DNA of 64,000 bases from Devosia limi DSM 17137. Lineage in GTDB: Bacteria; Pseudomonadota; Alphaproteobacteria; Rhizobiales; Devosiaceae. A program made the position numbers and the translations under genes. A model generated the notes under the pieces. The model had not been told where the DNA came from. It saw only the letters and a list, made by a program, of their open reading frames with translations, and ran no database searches. The stretch lies in assembly GCF_900128975.1 (NCBI RefSeq), contig NZ_FQVC01000013.1, positions 1 to 64,000 of the forward strand. Direction: 5' to 3'. Shown here piece after piece: positions 15,751 to 24,032 of the stretch. The first letter of the stretch is position 1. Each line of letters starts with the position of its first letter.

Positions 15751-16626
15751 ATGCTGCGGCACGACGCATCCAGTCCAGCACAGAAGCGGATCGCCGTCGG
15801 CCTGCTCGGCCGCGGGATCACTGAATCGCTGTCCCCGGTCATGCACGAGCAGGAGGGCAGGCGGCTTGGCCTCGCCTACACCTATCATCTCATCGATTTC
15901 GACCAATTGGGCCTCGCCGACGCGCAATTGCCCGCGGTGCTGGATGCGGCGCGGCGGCTTGGTTTTGCCGGTTGCAATGTGACCTATCCGTTCAAGCAGA
16001 CCGTGTTGCCGCTGCTCACTGTGCTGTCGCCAGAGGCGGCGGGGATCGGCGCGGTCAATAGTGTGGTGTTTACCAATGGGCGCAGCACCGGCCACAATAC
16101 CGATTGCTGGGGCTTTGCCGAGAGTTTCCGGCTGGGGCTGGGCGCTGTGCCGATGTCGCGGGTGCTGCAAATCGGCTCGGGCGGCGCGGGCGCAGCAGTC
16201 GCGGTAGCGCTGCTGCAACTGGGTGTCGGTGCGCTGGATGTTTTTGATACCGAGCCGGAGCGGGCCCGCCAATTGGCGGAGCGGCTGCGCGGGCGCTTTG
16301 CCGTCGATGTGAATGCGGTCGATGAACCCAGCGCGGCCGTGTCGTCCGCTTCGGGCGTGGTCAATGCCACGCCGGTGGGTATGGATAAATATCCCGGCAC
16401 GCCGATTGATCCGGCCTTGCTGGAGGCACGGCAATGGGTGGCCGATGTGGTGTATTTCCCCCGTGAGACGGCGCTGATCCAGCAGGCGCGGGCGCGTGGC
16501 TGTCGTGTATTGCCGGGTGGGGGCATGGCAGTTTATCAGGCCGTTCGGGCCTTCGAGCTGTTTTCCGGCATTCGACCGGACGGGGCAGCGATGACCGCCA
16601 CTTTCCGCCATGCCGCCGGTGTCTGA
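15751..16626 (+). CDS. Quinate/shikimate dehydrogenase (AroE/YdiB family)
   Basis: A roughly 291-residue NAD(P)-dependent enzyme. It should oxidise quinate to 3-dehydroquinate and/or shikimate to 3-dehydroshikimate. Visible features: SLSPVMHE substrate-binding motif (about 26-33), catalytic Lys82 in NVTYPFKQT, Asp118 in HNTDCWGF and the nucleotide loop GSGGAGAA (about 144). The start is uncertain: the ATG at 15751 gives family length, but a TTG at 15712 has a better ribosome site (GAGGAG), and the frame is open to a TTG at 15673. TTGTGCCGAAAA at 15606 recurs at 15673, perhaps a small duplication in the leader. The catabolic context favours a degradative enzyme over the biosynthetic AroE. Confidence 0.88.
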   Translation: MLRHDASSPAQKRIAVGLLGRGITESLSPVMHEQEGRRLGLAYTYHLIDFDQLGLADAQLPAVLDAARRLGFAGCNVTYPFKQTVLPLLTVLSPEAAGIGAVNSVVFTNGRSTGHNTDCWGFAESFRLGLGAVPMSRVLQIGSGGAGAAVAVALLQLGVGALDVFDTEPERARQLAERLRGRFAVDVNAVDEPSAAVSSASGVVNATPVGMDKYPGTPIDPALLEARQWVADVVYFPRETALIQQARARGCRVLPGGGMAVYQAVRAFELFSGIRPDGAAMTATFRHAAGV

Positions 16627-16627
16627 G

Positions 16628-17302
16628 CTAGATGCGCCCAGTGCCGAGCACATGCTCGACGCCGCTATTGATATGGGTGGTCAGCTTTGTCAGCGCGCCA
16701 TCGAAGTCACGGCCTAGCGCCAGCTCGAACAGCGCCTGATGGTCCTCGGACACGGCTTTGCCACGGAAACTGACGGCCAGCATGTGATAGCGCATGAAGC
16801 GGTCGAACACCGAAGCGTGCAGGTCGAGCAGGGTGCGCGAGCCGCAGGCGGAGATCAGCGCATTGTGGAAGCTGAAGTCGTAGCGCACCCAATCGGCGGT
16901 GCGTTCGACTTCACCGGCCAGCAATTGCCGCTCGACCACGGCCAGCTTGTGATGGGCGGCAACAACGCGGCCCTCCCATTCCAGATCGCCGCCCTGCAGC
17001 GACAATTGCAGGGCGTGGCCTTCGAGCAGCAGGCGCAGATCGGCAATCTCGCGCAGATTGGTGGCGGTGGCGGGGCTGACCTCGAAGCCGCGCTGCCCCT
17101 CGGCGACGACAAGGTCTTCGCTGGCGAGACGGTTGAGAATCTCGCGCAGGGTGCTGACGCTGACGCCATAGCGGGTCTTGAGCGCATCGAGCCGCAGCTT
17201 TTCCAGTGGCTTGAGCCGACCGCAGACAATGTCAGTGCGAATCTGGCGAAACGCCACTTCGCCAACGCCATCTTCGACAACGGCTTCGAGTTTCTTGCTC
17301 AT
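16628..17302 (-). CDS. GntR family regulator (FCD subfamily)
   Basis: A 224-residue regulator. An N-terminal winged helix (about 12-75, with YGVSVSTLREILNRLASEDLV) is followed by an all-helical FCD ligand domain (about 85-215) with the usual metal-binding His/Asp pattern (RYDFSFHNAL, SEDHQALFELA). The ATG at 17302 lies five bases after AGGAG. It is divergent from the TRAP operon and convergent with the dehydrogenase gene, one base apart. It probably adds a second input to TRAP expression; its own site in the 260-base divergent gap is not clear to me. Confidence 0.88.
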   Translation of the reverse strand: MSKKLEAVVEDGVGEVAFRQIRTDIVCGRLKPLEKLRLDALKTRYGVSVSTLREILNRLASEDLVVAEGQRGFEVSPATATNLREIADLRLLLEGHALQLSLQGGDLEWEGRVVAAHHKLAVVERQLLAGEVERTADWVRYDFSFHNALISACGSRTLLDLHASVFDRFMRYHMLAVSFRGKAVSEDHQALFELALGRDFDGALTKLTTHINSGVEHVLGTGRI

Positions 17303-17438
17303 GGGCACTCCTTGCTCAAGGCATATCGGGCACGCTCAGTTTCGTCAAAGCGTTTCGGTTATGTATGAGATAACAAAAAATATATGACAAACGGCGGTGC
17401 CACCAATACAGTCCGGGTCAAGGTGAACCAAAACCGGA

Positions 17439-17466
17439 TTGACTTGAACGAACTATTTCGTACATT
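17439..17466 (+). promoter_or_regulatory. TRAP operon promoter with TetR-type operator
   Basis: TTGACT (17439-17444) and TACATT (17461-17466) are 16 bases apart, with GAACGAACTATTTCGTAC (17446-17463) between and overlapping the -10. This copy matches 15 of 18 positions of the quiC operator and 16 of 18 of the ideal palindrome GTACGAACTAGTTCGTAC. Confidence 0.72.
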
Positions 17467-17562
17467 TGCGTGACGGGCGGAAACAGGGCGAATTGCCTGG
17501 CCGCGTATCGAGGAGAGCCTGCGATTGGCGGGTACGGGCGAGGGCCCATTGGGAGGACAGAC

Positions 17563-18543
17563 ATGACAATCAATTTGACGCGTCGGGCGCTGATGATCGG
17601 TGGGCTGATGCTTGCCGTGGCAGTGCCAACATTCGCACAGGACAAGCCGGTGCTGCGCTTCTCGGCGGTCTTCTCGGAGCAGGATATCCGCGCCGAGATG
17701 ATGGGGATGTTCGCCGACCAGATCGGCGAGGATTTCACGCTCGAGCCCTATTACGGCGGCAACCTGTTCAAGCAGGGTACCGAACTGGTGGCGCTGCAGC
17801 GCGGCAATCTGGAAATGGGCAATATCGCGCCCCAGGACGTCTCCAACCAGATCCCTGCATGGTCGGTGTTGACCTCGGCCTATCTGTTCCGCGATGCGGC
17901 GCATCTGCGCAAGTTCTTCGACAGCGAAGTCGGCGCTGAATTCAAGACGATGGCGCAGGATCAGCTGGGCATCCACATCCTGGGGCCGACCTATTTCGGT
18001 GCCCGCCAGGTGGGCCTGCGCATCGACAAGGAAATCAAGACTCCCGAGGATATGTCCGGCGTCAAGCTGCGCATGCCGGGCGGCGATGCCTGGCAGTTCC
18101 TCGGCACCGCCATCGGCGCCAACCCGACGCCAATGGCATATGCCGAAGTCTATACCGGCCTGCAGACCGGCGCGATCGACGGCCAGGACAATCCGCTGCC
18201 CAACGTCGAGAACATGAAGTTCTACGAAGTCATGTCGCAGATCGTGCTGACCTCCCATCTGGTGGGCTATGATCTGCTGGTCATCTCCAGCAAGGCCTGG
18301 GATGCGATGACGCCCGAGCAGCAGGCCGAAGTGCAGGCTGCAGCCGATGAGGCGATCAATTTCAGCCAGCAGGCCCATCTGGATCGCGAGGCCGCCCTGG
18401 TGGAACAGTTCAAGAGCGCCGGGCTCAAGGTCTATGAACCCGACCTGGCCGCCTTCCGCGCCTTTGCCCAGCAGAAATACCTCGAATCCGATCTGGCGGC
18501 CGATTGGCCTGAAGGCGTGATCGACCGTATCAACGCGCTCTAG
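17563..18543 (+). CDS. dctP: TRAP transporter substrate-binding protein (DctP family)
   Basis: A 326-residue periplasmic binding protein. A signal peptide (about 1-25, ending VPTFA-QDK) is followed by the DctP fold, with the conserved arginine region GVKLRMPGG (about 163-171) that clamps a carboxylate. TRAP systems import organic acids with a sodium gradient. Placed between the dehydrogenase and 3-dehydroquinate dehydratase genes and behind the shared operator, quinate or shikimate is the likely cargo (inference). The ATG at 17563 follows GGGAGGA. Confidence 0.9.
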   Translation: MTINLTRRALMIGGLMLAVAVPTFAQDKPVLRFSAVFSEQDIRAEMMGMFADQIGEDFTLEPYYGGNLFKQGTELVALQRGNLEMGNIAPQDVSNQIPAWSVLTSAYLFRDAAHLRKFFDSEVGAEFKTMAQDQLGIHILGPTYFGARQVGLRIDKEIKTPEDMSGVKLRMPGGDAWQFLGTAIGANPTPMAYAEVYTGLQTGAIDGQDNPLPNVENMKFYEVMSQIVLTSHLVGYDLLVISSKAWDAMTPEQQAEVQAAADEAINFSQQAHLDREAALVEQFKSAGLKVYEPDLAAFRAFAQQKYLESDLAADWPEGVIDRINAL

Positions 18544-18556
18544 CGCGAACTCGGCA

Positions 18557-18582
18557 GGCGAGGGCGCGCTGGCGCTCTCGCC
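18557..18582 (+). promoter_or_regulatory. Hairpin between dctP and dctQ
   Basis: GGCGAGGGCGC and GCGCTCTCGCC pair over 11 positions with one G-T wobble and a 4-base loop, 14 bases after the dctP stop. No T-run follows. It probably protects the dctP mRNA end or attenuates dctQM. Confidence 0.7.
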
Positions 18583-18645
18583 TCTGCTTCTGCCAAATGC
18601 TGCGGGCAGCGTGTAGCGCTGCAGGCCAGCGCGTGGAGAACCCCA

Positions 18646-19164
18646 ATGCCCCAACGACTTGTTGCGATCGGCCGCTGGCTGCATGCCCGCGCCGAGAACC
18701 TGCTGGCCGCCATGCTGGCCGTCATGTTCGCCGTCTTCATCCTCCAGATATTCTTCCGCTACGTCATCAACCTGCCGATCGGCTGGACGCATGAAATCAG
18801 CGTCATGATGTGGCTGTGGATGGTGCTGTTCGGCACTGCCTTCGTGGTGCGCGACAGCGAGGAAATCCGCTTCGATATTTTCTATGGCTCGGTGAGCGAT
18901 CCGGTACGCCGCGTCATGGTGGTGATCTCTGCGGTGACGCTGATCTTCCTGTTCAGCGTCTCGCTGCCGGCCGTCATCGACTATGTCATGTTCATGAAGG
19001 TCGAAAAGACAGCCTATCTCAAGATCCGCTTCGACTACCTCTATTCCATCTATGCCGTGTTCGCCGTGGCGATGATCATTCGCCAGTTCTGGCTCGGCTG
19101 TCAGGCCATCTGGGGCAAGGGCTCCGATGGCATTGACCCAACCAGGTCGGGCTCCGGAATATGA
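18646..19164 (+). CDS. dctQ: TRAP transporter small permease (DctQ)
   Basis: A 172-residue four-span membrane protein, the small subunit of the TRAP channel. Conserved features include RYVINLPIGWTHEISVMMWLW around residues 40-60 and a charged RDSEEIRFD segment after span 2. It overlaps the dctM start by 4 bases (ATGA), as is usual in these operons. Confidence 0.9.
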   Translation: MPQRLVAIGRWLHARAENLLAAMLAVMFAVFILQIFFRYVINLPIGWTHEISVMMWLWMVLFGTAFVVRDSEEIRFDIFYGSVSDPVRRVMVVISAVTLIFLFSVSLPAVIDYVMFMKVEKTAYLKIRFDYLYSIYAVFAVAMIIRQFWLGCQAIWGKGSDGIDPTRSGSGI

Positions 19165-20462
19165 CTGTTTCCACGCCATTTTCGATCGCACTGATTGTCA
19201 TCACCGCGCTGGCTTTCCTCGGCCTGCCGATGGGCCTGTCGATGCTGTGTGGCTCGATCCTCTATCTGCTGCTGGCCGGGCAGGACATGGGGATCGTCGC
19301 CGAGCAGTTCCTCAACGGCATGTATTCCAATTACATCATGCTGGCGGTGCCGCTGTTCATCCTGGCCGCCGAGATCATGAATTCAGGCTCGCTGTCCGAA
19401 CGCCTGCTGCGCTGGTGCGACGCTGTCGTAGGGCGCTTCCGGGGCGGTTTGGCGCAGGTCAATGTGCTGCAATCCATCGTCTTTGCCGGCATGTCCGGCT
19501 CCGCCGTTGCCGACGCGGCCGGCAGCGGCAAGATGATGCAGCACATGATGACCAAGGACGGGAAGTACACGCCGAGCTATGCGGCAGCGCTCACTGCAGT
19601 CACCGCGGTGATCGGGCCAATCATTCCGCCCTCCATTCCCATGGTGCTCTACGCGCTCGTGGCCGATACCTCGATTGGCTATCTGTTCCTGGCCGGGGTA
19701 GTTCCGGGCCTGCTGATGGCCGGCATGATGATGGCGCTGATTGCCGTCACCGCCCGGATCAAGAATTTCCCGGTCGAGCCGCCAGTGCCGCTGCGCCAAT
19801 TACCGAAAATGACCTGGCAGGCGCTGCCCGTGCTGATGATGCCGGTCGTGCTGATGGTGGGCATCTATGGCGGCATCACTACGCCCACCGAGGCGGCGGC
19901 CGTGGCTGCCTTCTATGCGCTGATCGTCTCAATCGTCGTCTATCGCAGCGTCAATGCCCGCGAATTCTATGCCTCGCTGCTGACATCGGCCAAGACCACG
20001 GCCACCATCGGTATGCTGATCGCCGGGGCTCTGGTGTTCAACTATGTGGTGACGGTGGAGAACATCCCCCGCACCATCAGCACCCTCCTGGTGGGTTGGA
20101 ACCTCGATCCGATCACCTTCCTGATCATCGTCAACATCATGCTGCTGATCCTGGGCTGCCTGCTGGAGGGCACCACAATCCTGCTGGTGATCGTGCCGGT
20201 GCTTATTCCGGCGGCAGAGGCGCTCGGCATCGACATGGTGCATTTCGGCATCGTCGTGGTCGTCAACATCATGCTGGGGCTGATTACCCCGCCTTACGGC
20301 ATGCTGCTCTTCATCATGACCAAGATATCGGGCGCGCCGATGCGACACCTCGTCTCCGACGTGATGCCGTTCCTGATCGGCCTTCTGGTGGCGCTGATCG
20401 TCTTCACCTTTGTGCCCGCGACCGTGCTGTGGTTGCCGCGCATGTTTGGCTACGCGGGTTAG
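19161..20462 (+). CDS. dctM: TRAP transporter large permease (DctM)
   Basis: A 433-residue membrane protein with about 12 spans, the translocating subunit of the TRAP system. It shows the family's characteristic GGLAQVNVLQSIVFAGMSGSAVADAAG region and the repeat-related IGPIIPPSIPMV and ITPPYGMLLF segments. It is coupled to dctQ by a 4-base overlap and followed 10 bases later by the dehydroquinase gene. Confidence 0.93.
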   Translation: MTVSTPFSIALIVITALAFLGLPMGLSMLCGSILYLLLAGQDMGIVAEQFLNGMYSNYIMLAVPLFILAAEIMNSGSLSERLLRWCDAVVGRFRGGLAQVNVLQSIVFAGMSGSAVADAAGSGKMMQHMMTKDGKYTPSYAAALTAVTAVIGPIIPPSIPMVLYALVADTSIGYLFLAGVVPGLLMAGMMMALIAVTARIKNFPVEPPVPLRQLPKMTWQALPVLMMPVVLMVGIYGGITTPTEAAAVAAFYALIVSIVVYRSVNAREFYASLLTSAKTTATIGMLIAGALVFNYVVTVENIPRTISTLLVGWNLDPITFLIIVNIMLLILGCLLEGTTILLVIVPVLIPAAEALGIDMVHFGIVVVVNIMLGLITPPYGMLLFIMTKISGAPMRHLVSDVMPFLIGLLVALIVFTFVPATVLWLPRMFGYAG

Positions 20463-20472
20463 GGGCAAGACC

Positions 20473-20934
20473 ATGAAACCGATCTATGTGCTCAACGGAC
20501 CCAACCTGAACCGGCTGGGCAAGCGCGAACCGGCGATCTATGGCACGACGACGCTGGCCGAGGTGGAGCAGCTTTGCCGCGGCGCCGCTGGCACTCGTCC
20601 GCTGGAATTCCGCCAGACCAATAGTGAAGAAGCCCTGATCAACTGGGTGCATGAGGCAATCGACGAGGGGGCGGGGATCATCATCAATCCCGCCGCCTTC
20701 ACCTTCACCTCGATTGCCCTGCTCGACGCGCTCAAGATGTTCGAGGGGCCGGTGATCGAGTTCCACATCTCCAACATCCACCGGCGCGAGGCGATCTACC
20801 ATCGCTCCTACGTCTCGATGCGGGCCGATGTGGTGATGGCCGGGCTGGGGGCCGAGGGCTATGCGACAGCCGTCCAGTCACTGCTCCGATTGCTGGAGCG
20901 GCAGGGCGGTGAAACAGCTTCCGCTACGCCTTGA
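20473..20934 (+). CDS. aroQ: Type II 3-dehydroquinate dehydratase
   Basis: A 153-residue enzyme. It interconverts 3-dehydroquinate and 3-dehydroshikimate; in the catabolic direction it links the quinate dehydrogenase to QuiC. The type II signature LNGPNLNRLGKREPAIYG gives the catalytic Arg and Tyr, NPAAFTFTSIALLDAL the substrate loop, and EFHISNIHRRE the catalytic His. The ATG at 20473 has AGGGG upstream. Its C-terminus overlaps the last 11 bases of the enolase remnant on the other strand, so the end of this gene abuts an old junction. Confidence 0.93.
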   Translation: MKPIYVLNGPNLNRLGKREPAIYGTTTLAEVEQLCRGAAGTRPLEFRQTNSEEALINWVHEAIDEGAGIIINPAAFTFTSIALLDALKMFEGPVIEFHISNIHRREAIYHRSYVSMRADVVMAGLGAEGYATAVQSLLRLLERQGGETASATP

Positions 20935-21163
20935 CGACGTAGCGGAAGATTTCCTCCCTCGGCTCGACACCGAGGCCCGCGCCGGTCGGCACGGTGTAAT
21001 GGCCCTGGGCACAGCCCATGTCGCCATCGGTGTAGCCAAGGTTCCGGTCGAATACCGAATGCTGGTACTCGTGATAGGGCACGTTCTGCAGGGCGGCCGC
21101 CGCCTGCAGGCTGGCCGCCATGAAAATGCCGACGCTGATCGAGGCGTGGGGACACGCGCGGCC
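20924..21163 (-). pseudogene. 3' remnant of an enolase-superfamily (mandelate racemase type) gene
   Basis: The minus strand encodes about 79 residues ending in TGA at 20924, from GRACPHASISVGIFMA through QNVPYHEYQHSVF to VPTGAGLGVEPREEIFRYVV. This is the C-terminal end of a mandelate racemase/muconate lactonizing-type enzyme: the late His region and the GxGLGVE tail. Upstream the frame loses all similarity and runs through the beta-lactamase gene, so the front three quarters of the gene are missing. It is not a copy of either intact enolase gene in the window, whose tails differ. Confidence 0.7.
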
Positions 21164-21332
21164 GTGGTCCCTGTTGATTTTTCTGGGGACTGGCGCTGCT
21201 GCATCTGTGGCGGCTGGCGCAGGCCTGCGGCAAGACTGGCGCGCCCGGATGGCCGGGTGGAACGCCGCCGCGCGGCGACTTGCATTCGGCCGCCCCCAAG
21301 TGCTTCGCCAGGCTGCCATCAAGGAGTTATCC

Positions 21333-22205
21333 ATGGCGTTTTTGCTCAATCGTCGTTCCGTCATTCTCGGCCTGCTTGCCGCCTCGCAGGTGAGCGGCTC
21401 CGCCTTTGCCGATGACGGCGAGTTTTCGCAGCGCATTGCCGAACTGGAAGCCCGCGGCGGCGGCCGCCTCGGCGTCTGCGTCATCGATACGGCGACCGGC
21501 CGAAGTGTCGCCCATCGCGGCGATGAGCGCTTCCCGTTTTGCAGCACCTATAAGCTGCTGGCCGCAACCTTCCTGTTGAAGCGGGTGGAGGCGGGGCAGG
21601 AGCAATTGGACCGGCGCATCCGTTACGGAGTTGCCGATCTGGTGGGGGCGGCGCCTTATACCGGCAAATATGCCGGCGGTTCCGGCGTCTCGCTGCAGCG
21701 CCTAGCCGAGGCCGCAATGACCCAAAGCGATGGTACTGCGGCCAATCTGATTGTCGAGACCTTTGGCGGCCCTGCCGAACTCACGCGCTATGCGCGCACG
21801 CTCGGCGATGCGGTGACGCGGGTGGATCGTTACGAACCGGAACTGGCCGAAGCAGTGCCGGGCGATCCGCGCGACACGACCAGCCCCAATGCAATGGCCG
21901 AAAATGTCCGCAAGGTGGTGATGGGCGAGGCATTGCAGCAGGCGGGCACAGCGCAGATGGTGGCCTGGCTCATGGCCAACCGGACGGGCGATGAGCGCCT
22001 GCGCGCAGGCACGCCTGATGACTGGATTATCGGCGACAAGACTGGCAGCAGCCGCAATGGCGCGACCAATGATATCGGCTTCATGCAGCCGCCGGGCCGC
22101 TCGCCCCTGATCGTCGCCGCTTATTACGCCGAATCGAAGCTGAACAGCGCCGGCCGCAGCGCCGTACTGGCGGATGTCGCCCGCGTCATCGTCCAGACGC
22201 TGTAA
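21333..22205 (+). CDS. Class A beta-lactamase
   Basis: A 290-residue periplasmic serine beta-lactamase. A signal peptide (about 1-26, ending SGSAFA) is followed by the acylation motif STYK with Ser71, preceded by Cys (Ambler 69). Next come SDG at 132-134 in place of the usual SDN, Glu168 in DRYEPEL (Ambler Glu166) and KTG at 236-238 followed by Ser-Ser. The position after EPEL, Ambler 170, is Ala rather than Asn, which normally helps hold the deacylating water. The ATG at 21333 follows AAGGAG. No LysR-type activator is adjacent. It stands alone between the enolase remnant and the convergent IclR gene. Whether it confers resistance cannot be told from sequence. Confidence 0.92.
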   Translation: MAFLLNRRSVILGLLAASQVSGSAFADDGEFSQRIAELEARGGGRLGVCVIDTATGRSVAHRGDERFPFCSTYKLLAATFLLKRVEAGQEQLDRRIRYGVADLVGAAPYTGKYAGGSGVSLQRLAEAAMTQSDGTAANLIVETFGGPAELTRYARTLGDAVTRVDRYEPELAEAVPGDPRDTTSPNAMAENVRKVVMGEALQQAGTAQMVAWLMANRTGDERLRAGTPDDWIIGDKTGSSRNGATNDIGFMQPPGRSPLIVAAYYAESKLNSAGRSAVLADVARVIVQTL

Positions 22206-22230
22206 GGTGCAGTGTCCCCCTCGATGCCCG

Positions 22231-22253
22231 GTGCGCCTTCATACTGGGCGCAC
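22231..22253. terminator. Hairpin between convergent beta-lactamase and IclR genes
   Basis: GTGCGCC and GGCGCAC form a 7-bp stem with a 9-base loop in the 49-base convergent gap. No T-run is present, so its strength as a terminator is doubtful, but position suggests bidirectional use. Confidence 0.4.
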
Positions 22254-22254
22254 A

Positions 22255-23142
22255 TTAGTCGCGCATGAAGGAGAATGCCGCGCCATGCTCGCCGATCAAC
22301 GCGGCGATGGCCGCCTGTGCAGTTTGGGGGGTGGTCAGGGATAGCTGCGTTGCCGAGCGCGCAGCGCCCAATTGCGCGGCCAGCTTGCAACTCGCATCCG
22401 CCAGCAGCATCAGGATTGCACTCAGTGCCGCAGGATTGGCCCGGGTGATCGGCACGGCAACGCTTAGCGCCAGGATCGCGGGCTCAGCGCCGTAGACCGG
22501 CACGGCAAGGCAAAAAATACCCGGCGTGCCTTCCTCATTGTCAAAGGCAAATCCGCGCTGGCGGGTGGCAGCAAGTTCCGTCTGCAGGGCTGGCACAGTG
22601 CCGATTGTGGTCGGCGTGTAGGTCGGCAACGCGCCATCGCCGAAGCGTCGGATAATTTCGGCATCATCCAACTGCGCCAGCAGGGCCTTGCCGACGCCGG
22701 TTGAATGCGCGGGGCGCCGCGTGCCGACATCCGATTGCATGCGCAACGCGTGATGGCTGTCCACCTTGGCGAGATAGACGTTCTGCGTCCCTGACAGTTC
22801 GGCCAGATGCGTCGTTTCGTTGGCCGCCGCGACAATGGCTTCAAGAATCGGCTGCGCTGCCTTGGTGACGCTGTGCTGGGCGCGATAGGCCTCGCCAAGT
22901 TCGAGCGCGCGAATGCCCAGACTGTATGCCCGGGACTGTTCGTCGAGGCTGAGATAGGATCGGGAGACCAGAACCTCGAGCAGGCCGTGCAGGCTGCTCT
23001 TGGGCAAGTCCAGACCGCTGCCGATCGCCTTGAACGTGGCGCGGCCGCTTTCGGCGGCGACGAATTCGAGCAGGTCGAGGGCCCGCTCCGCCGATTTGAT
23101 CGAGCGTTTGCCGGCGTTTCCGTCGGGAATGTCCGTTGCCAT
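22255..23142 (-). CDS. IclR family transcriptional regulator
   Basis: A 295-residue regulator. An N-terminal winged helix (about 12-75, with RALDLLEFVAAESGRATFKAIGSGLDLPKSSLHGLLEVL) is followed by a GAF-like IclR effector domain (about 85-255). It is divergent from the SDR gene at 23257, and the gap contains a 20-bp perfect palindrome plus an extra half-site. It almost certainly controls the SDR gene and itself. The C-terminal 30 residues beyond the usual domain are Ala-rich. Confidence 0.92.
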   Translation of the reverse strand: MATDIPDGNAGKRSIKSAERALDLLEFVAAESGRATFKAIGSGLDLPKSSLHGLLEVLVSRSYLSLDEQSRAYSLGIRALELGEAYRAQHSVTKAAQPILEAIVAAANETTHLAELSGTQNVYLAKVDSHHALRMQSDVGTRRPAHSTGVGKALLAQLDDAEIIRRFGDGALPTYTPTTIGTVPALQTELAATRQRGFAFDNEEGTPGIFCLAVPVYGAEPAILALSVAVPITRANPAALSAILMLLADASCKLAAQLGAARSATQLSLTTPQTAQAAIAALIGEHGAAFSFMRD

Positions 23143-23205
23143 CTGACCCCTGCATGCCGGGCGGCCGCGCTTGACGCATGGTCATGGCGACGATATCAAT
23201 ATTTG

Positions 23206-23232
23206 TGAACTTTAGTTCATATATATGAACTA
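23206..23232. promoter_or_regulatory. Palindromic operator between IclR and SDR genes
   Basis: Three alternating half-sites occur in 27 bases: TGAACT (23206), AGTTCA (23214) and TGAACT (23226). The last two form the perfect 20-bp palindrome TAGTTCATATATATGAACTA (23213-23232). The first two pair around a TT centre. It lies 25-50 bases before the SDR start codon, the right place for IclR control. Confidence 0.8.
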
Positions 23233-23256
23233 GTCAATCACTTGAGGGGAATAGAT

Positions 23257-24003
23257 ATGAATGCGATCGACCTGGCAGGCCAGACGGCGGTGATCACTGG
23301 TGGGGCGCAGGGACTGGGTTTTGCCATGGCGTCGCGATTGCTGGCGTCGGGTGCCAAGGTCAGCCTGTGGGATCTGGACCGGGCGGCGCTGGAGCGCGCC
23401 TGCGCGGCGTTGGGGAAGGGGGCTTCGGCCGAAATGGTCGATATCACCGACCTGCATGGCCTGACCGAGGCGCATGCGCGGGTCGAGGCCGAGGTCGGCA
23501 ATGTCTCGATCCTGGTCAACTCGGCCGGGATCGCCGGCAGCAATGCGCTGCTGGAAGACTATGACGCTGATGAATGGCGCCGCATCATCGAGATCAATCT
23601 CAATGGCACCTTCTATGTGAACAAGGTCGTGGTGCCCTCGATGAAGGCCCACAATTACGGGCGCATCGTCAATATTTCCTCGGTCGCCGGCAAGGAGGGT
23701 AATCCCAAGCTCTCGGCTTATTCAGCGGCCAAGGCCGGCGTCATCGGATTGACCAAGTCACTGGGCAAGGAACTGGCGAGCTACGATATCGCCGTCAACG
23801 CCATCACCCCGGCGACGGCGAAGACCCGCATCCTCGACACCCTCACCGACGAATTTATCAACTACATGCTGACCCGCATTCCGCGCGGCCGTTTCCTCGA
23901 AGTCGATGAGGCCGCCGCCATGGTGGCCTGGCTGGTCAGCCGCGAGAACAGTTTCACCACCGCGTCGGTGTTTGACCTGTCGGGCGGCCGGACCACCTAC
24001 TAG
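23257..24003 (+). CDS. SDR family oxidoreductase
   Basis: A 248-residue short-chain dehydrogenase. It shows the cofactor loop TGGAQGLG (about 14-21), the NSAG motif, catalytic Ser in NISSVAG and Tyr/Lys in YSAAK. Asp near residue 39 (LWDLDRAAL) at the end of the second strand favours NAD over NADP. The substrate is unknown; sugar or 2-keto-3-deoxy sugar-acid dehydrogenases are common in this group. The ATG at 23257 follows GAGGGGA. It is a single-gene unit with an IclR operator in front and a terminator behind. Confidence 0.9.
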   Translation: MNAIDLAGQTAVITGGAQGLGFAMASRLLASGAKVSLWDLDRAALERACAALGKGASAEMVDITDLHGLTEAHARVEAEVGNVSILVNSAGIAGSNALLEDYDADEWRRIIEINLNGTFYVNKVVVPSMKAHNYGRIVNISSVAGKEGNPKLSAYSAAKAGVIGLTKSLGKELASYDIAVNAITPATAKTRILDTLTDEFINYMLTRIPRGRFLEVDEAAAMVAWLVSRENSFTTASVFDLSGGRTTY

Positions 24004-24032
24004 GCCCGCCAAGCCCACAGAACCAAGCCTTG

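Noticed and set aside
15606..15824. A 72-codon frame before the quinate/shikimate dehydrogenase gene
   Set aside because: It is out of frame with the enzyme, overlaps it, and its basic Arg-rich translation has no family resemblance.
17359..19191. A 610-codon minus-strand open frame across the TRAP genes
   Set aside because: It is antisense to dctP and dctQ and overlaps their promoter; no recognisable domain, and the plus-strand genes are certain.
20861..21332. N-terminal extension of the beta-lactamase frame as a fusion protein
   Set aside because: The upstream 71 codons are antisense to the enolase remnant. The ATG at 21333 has AAGGAG and starts a normal signal peptide.
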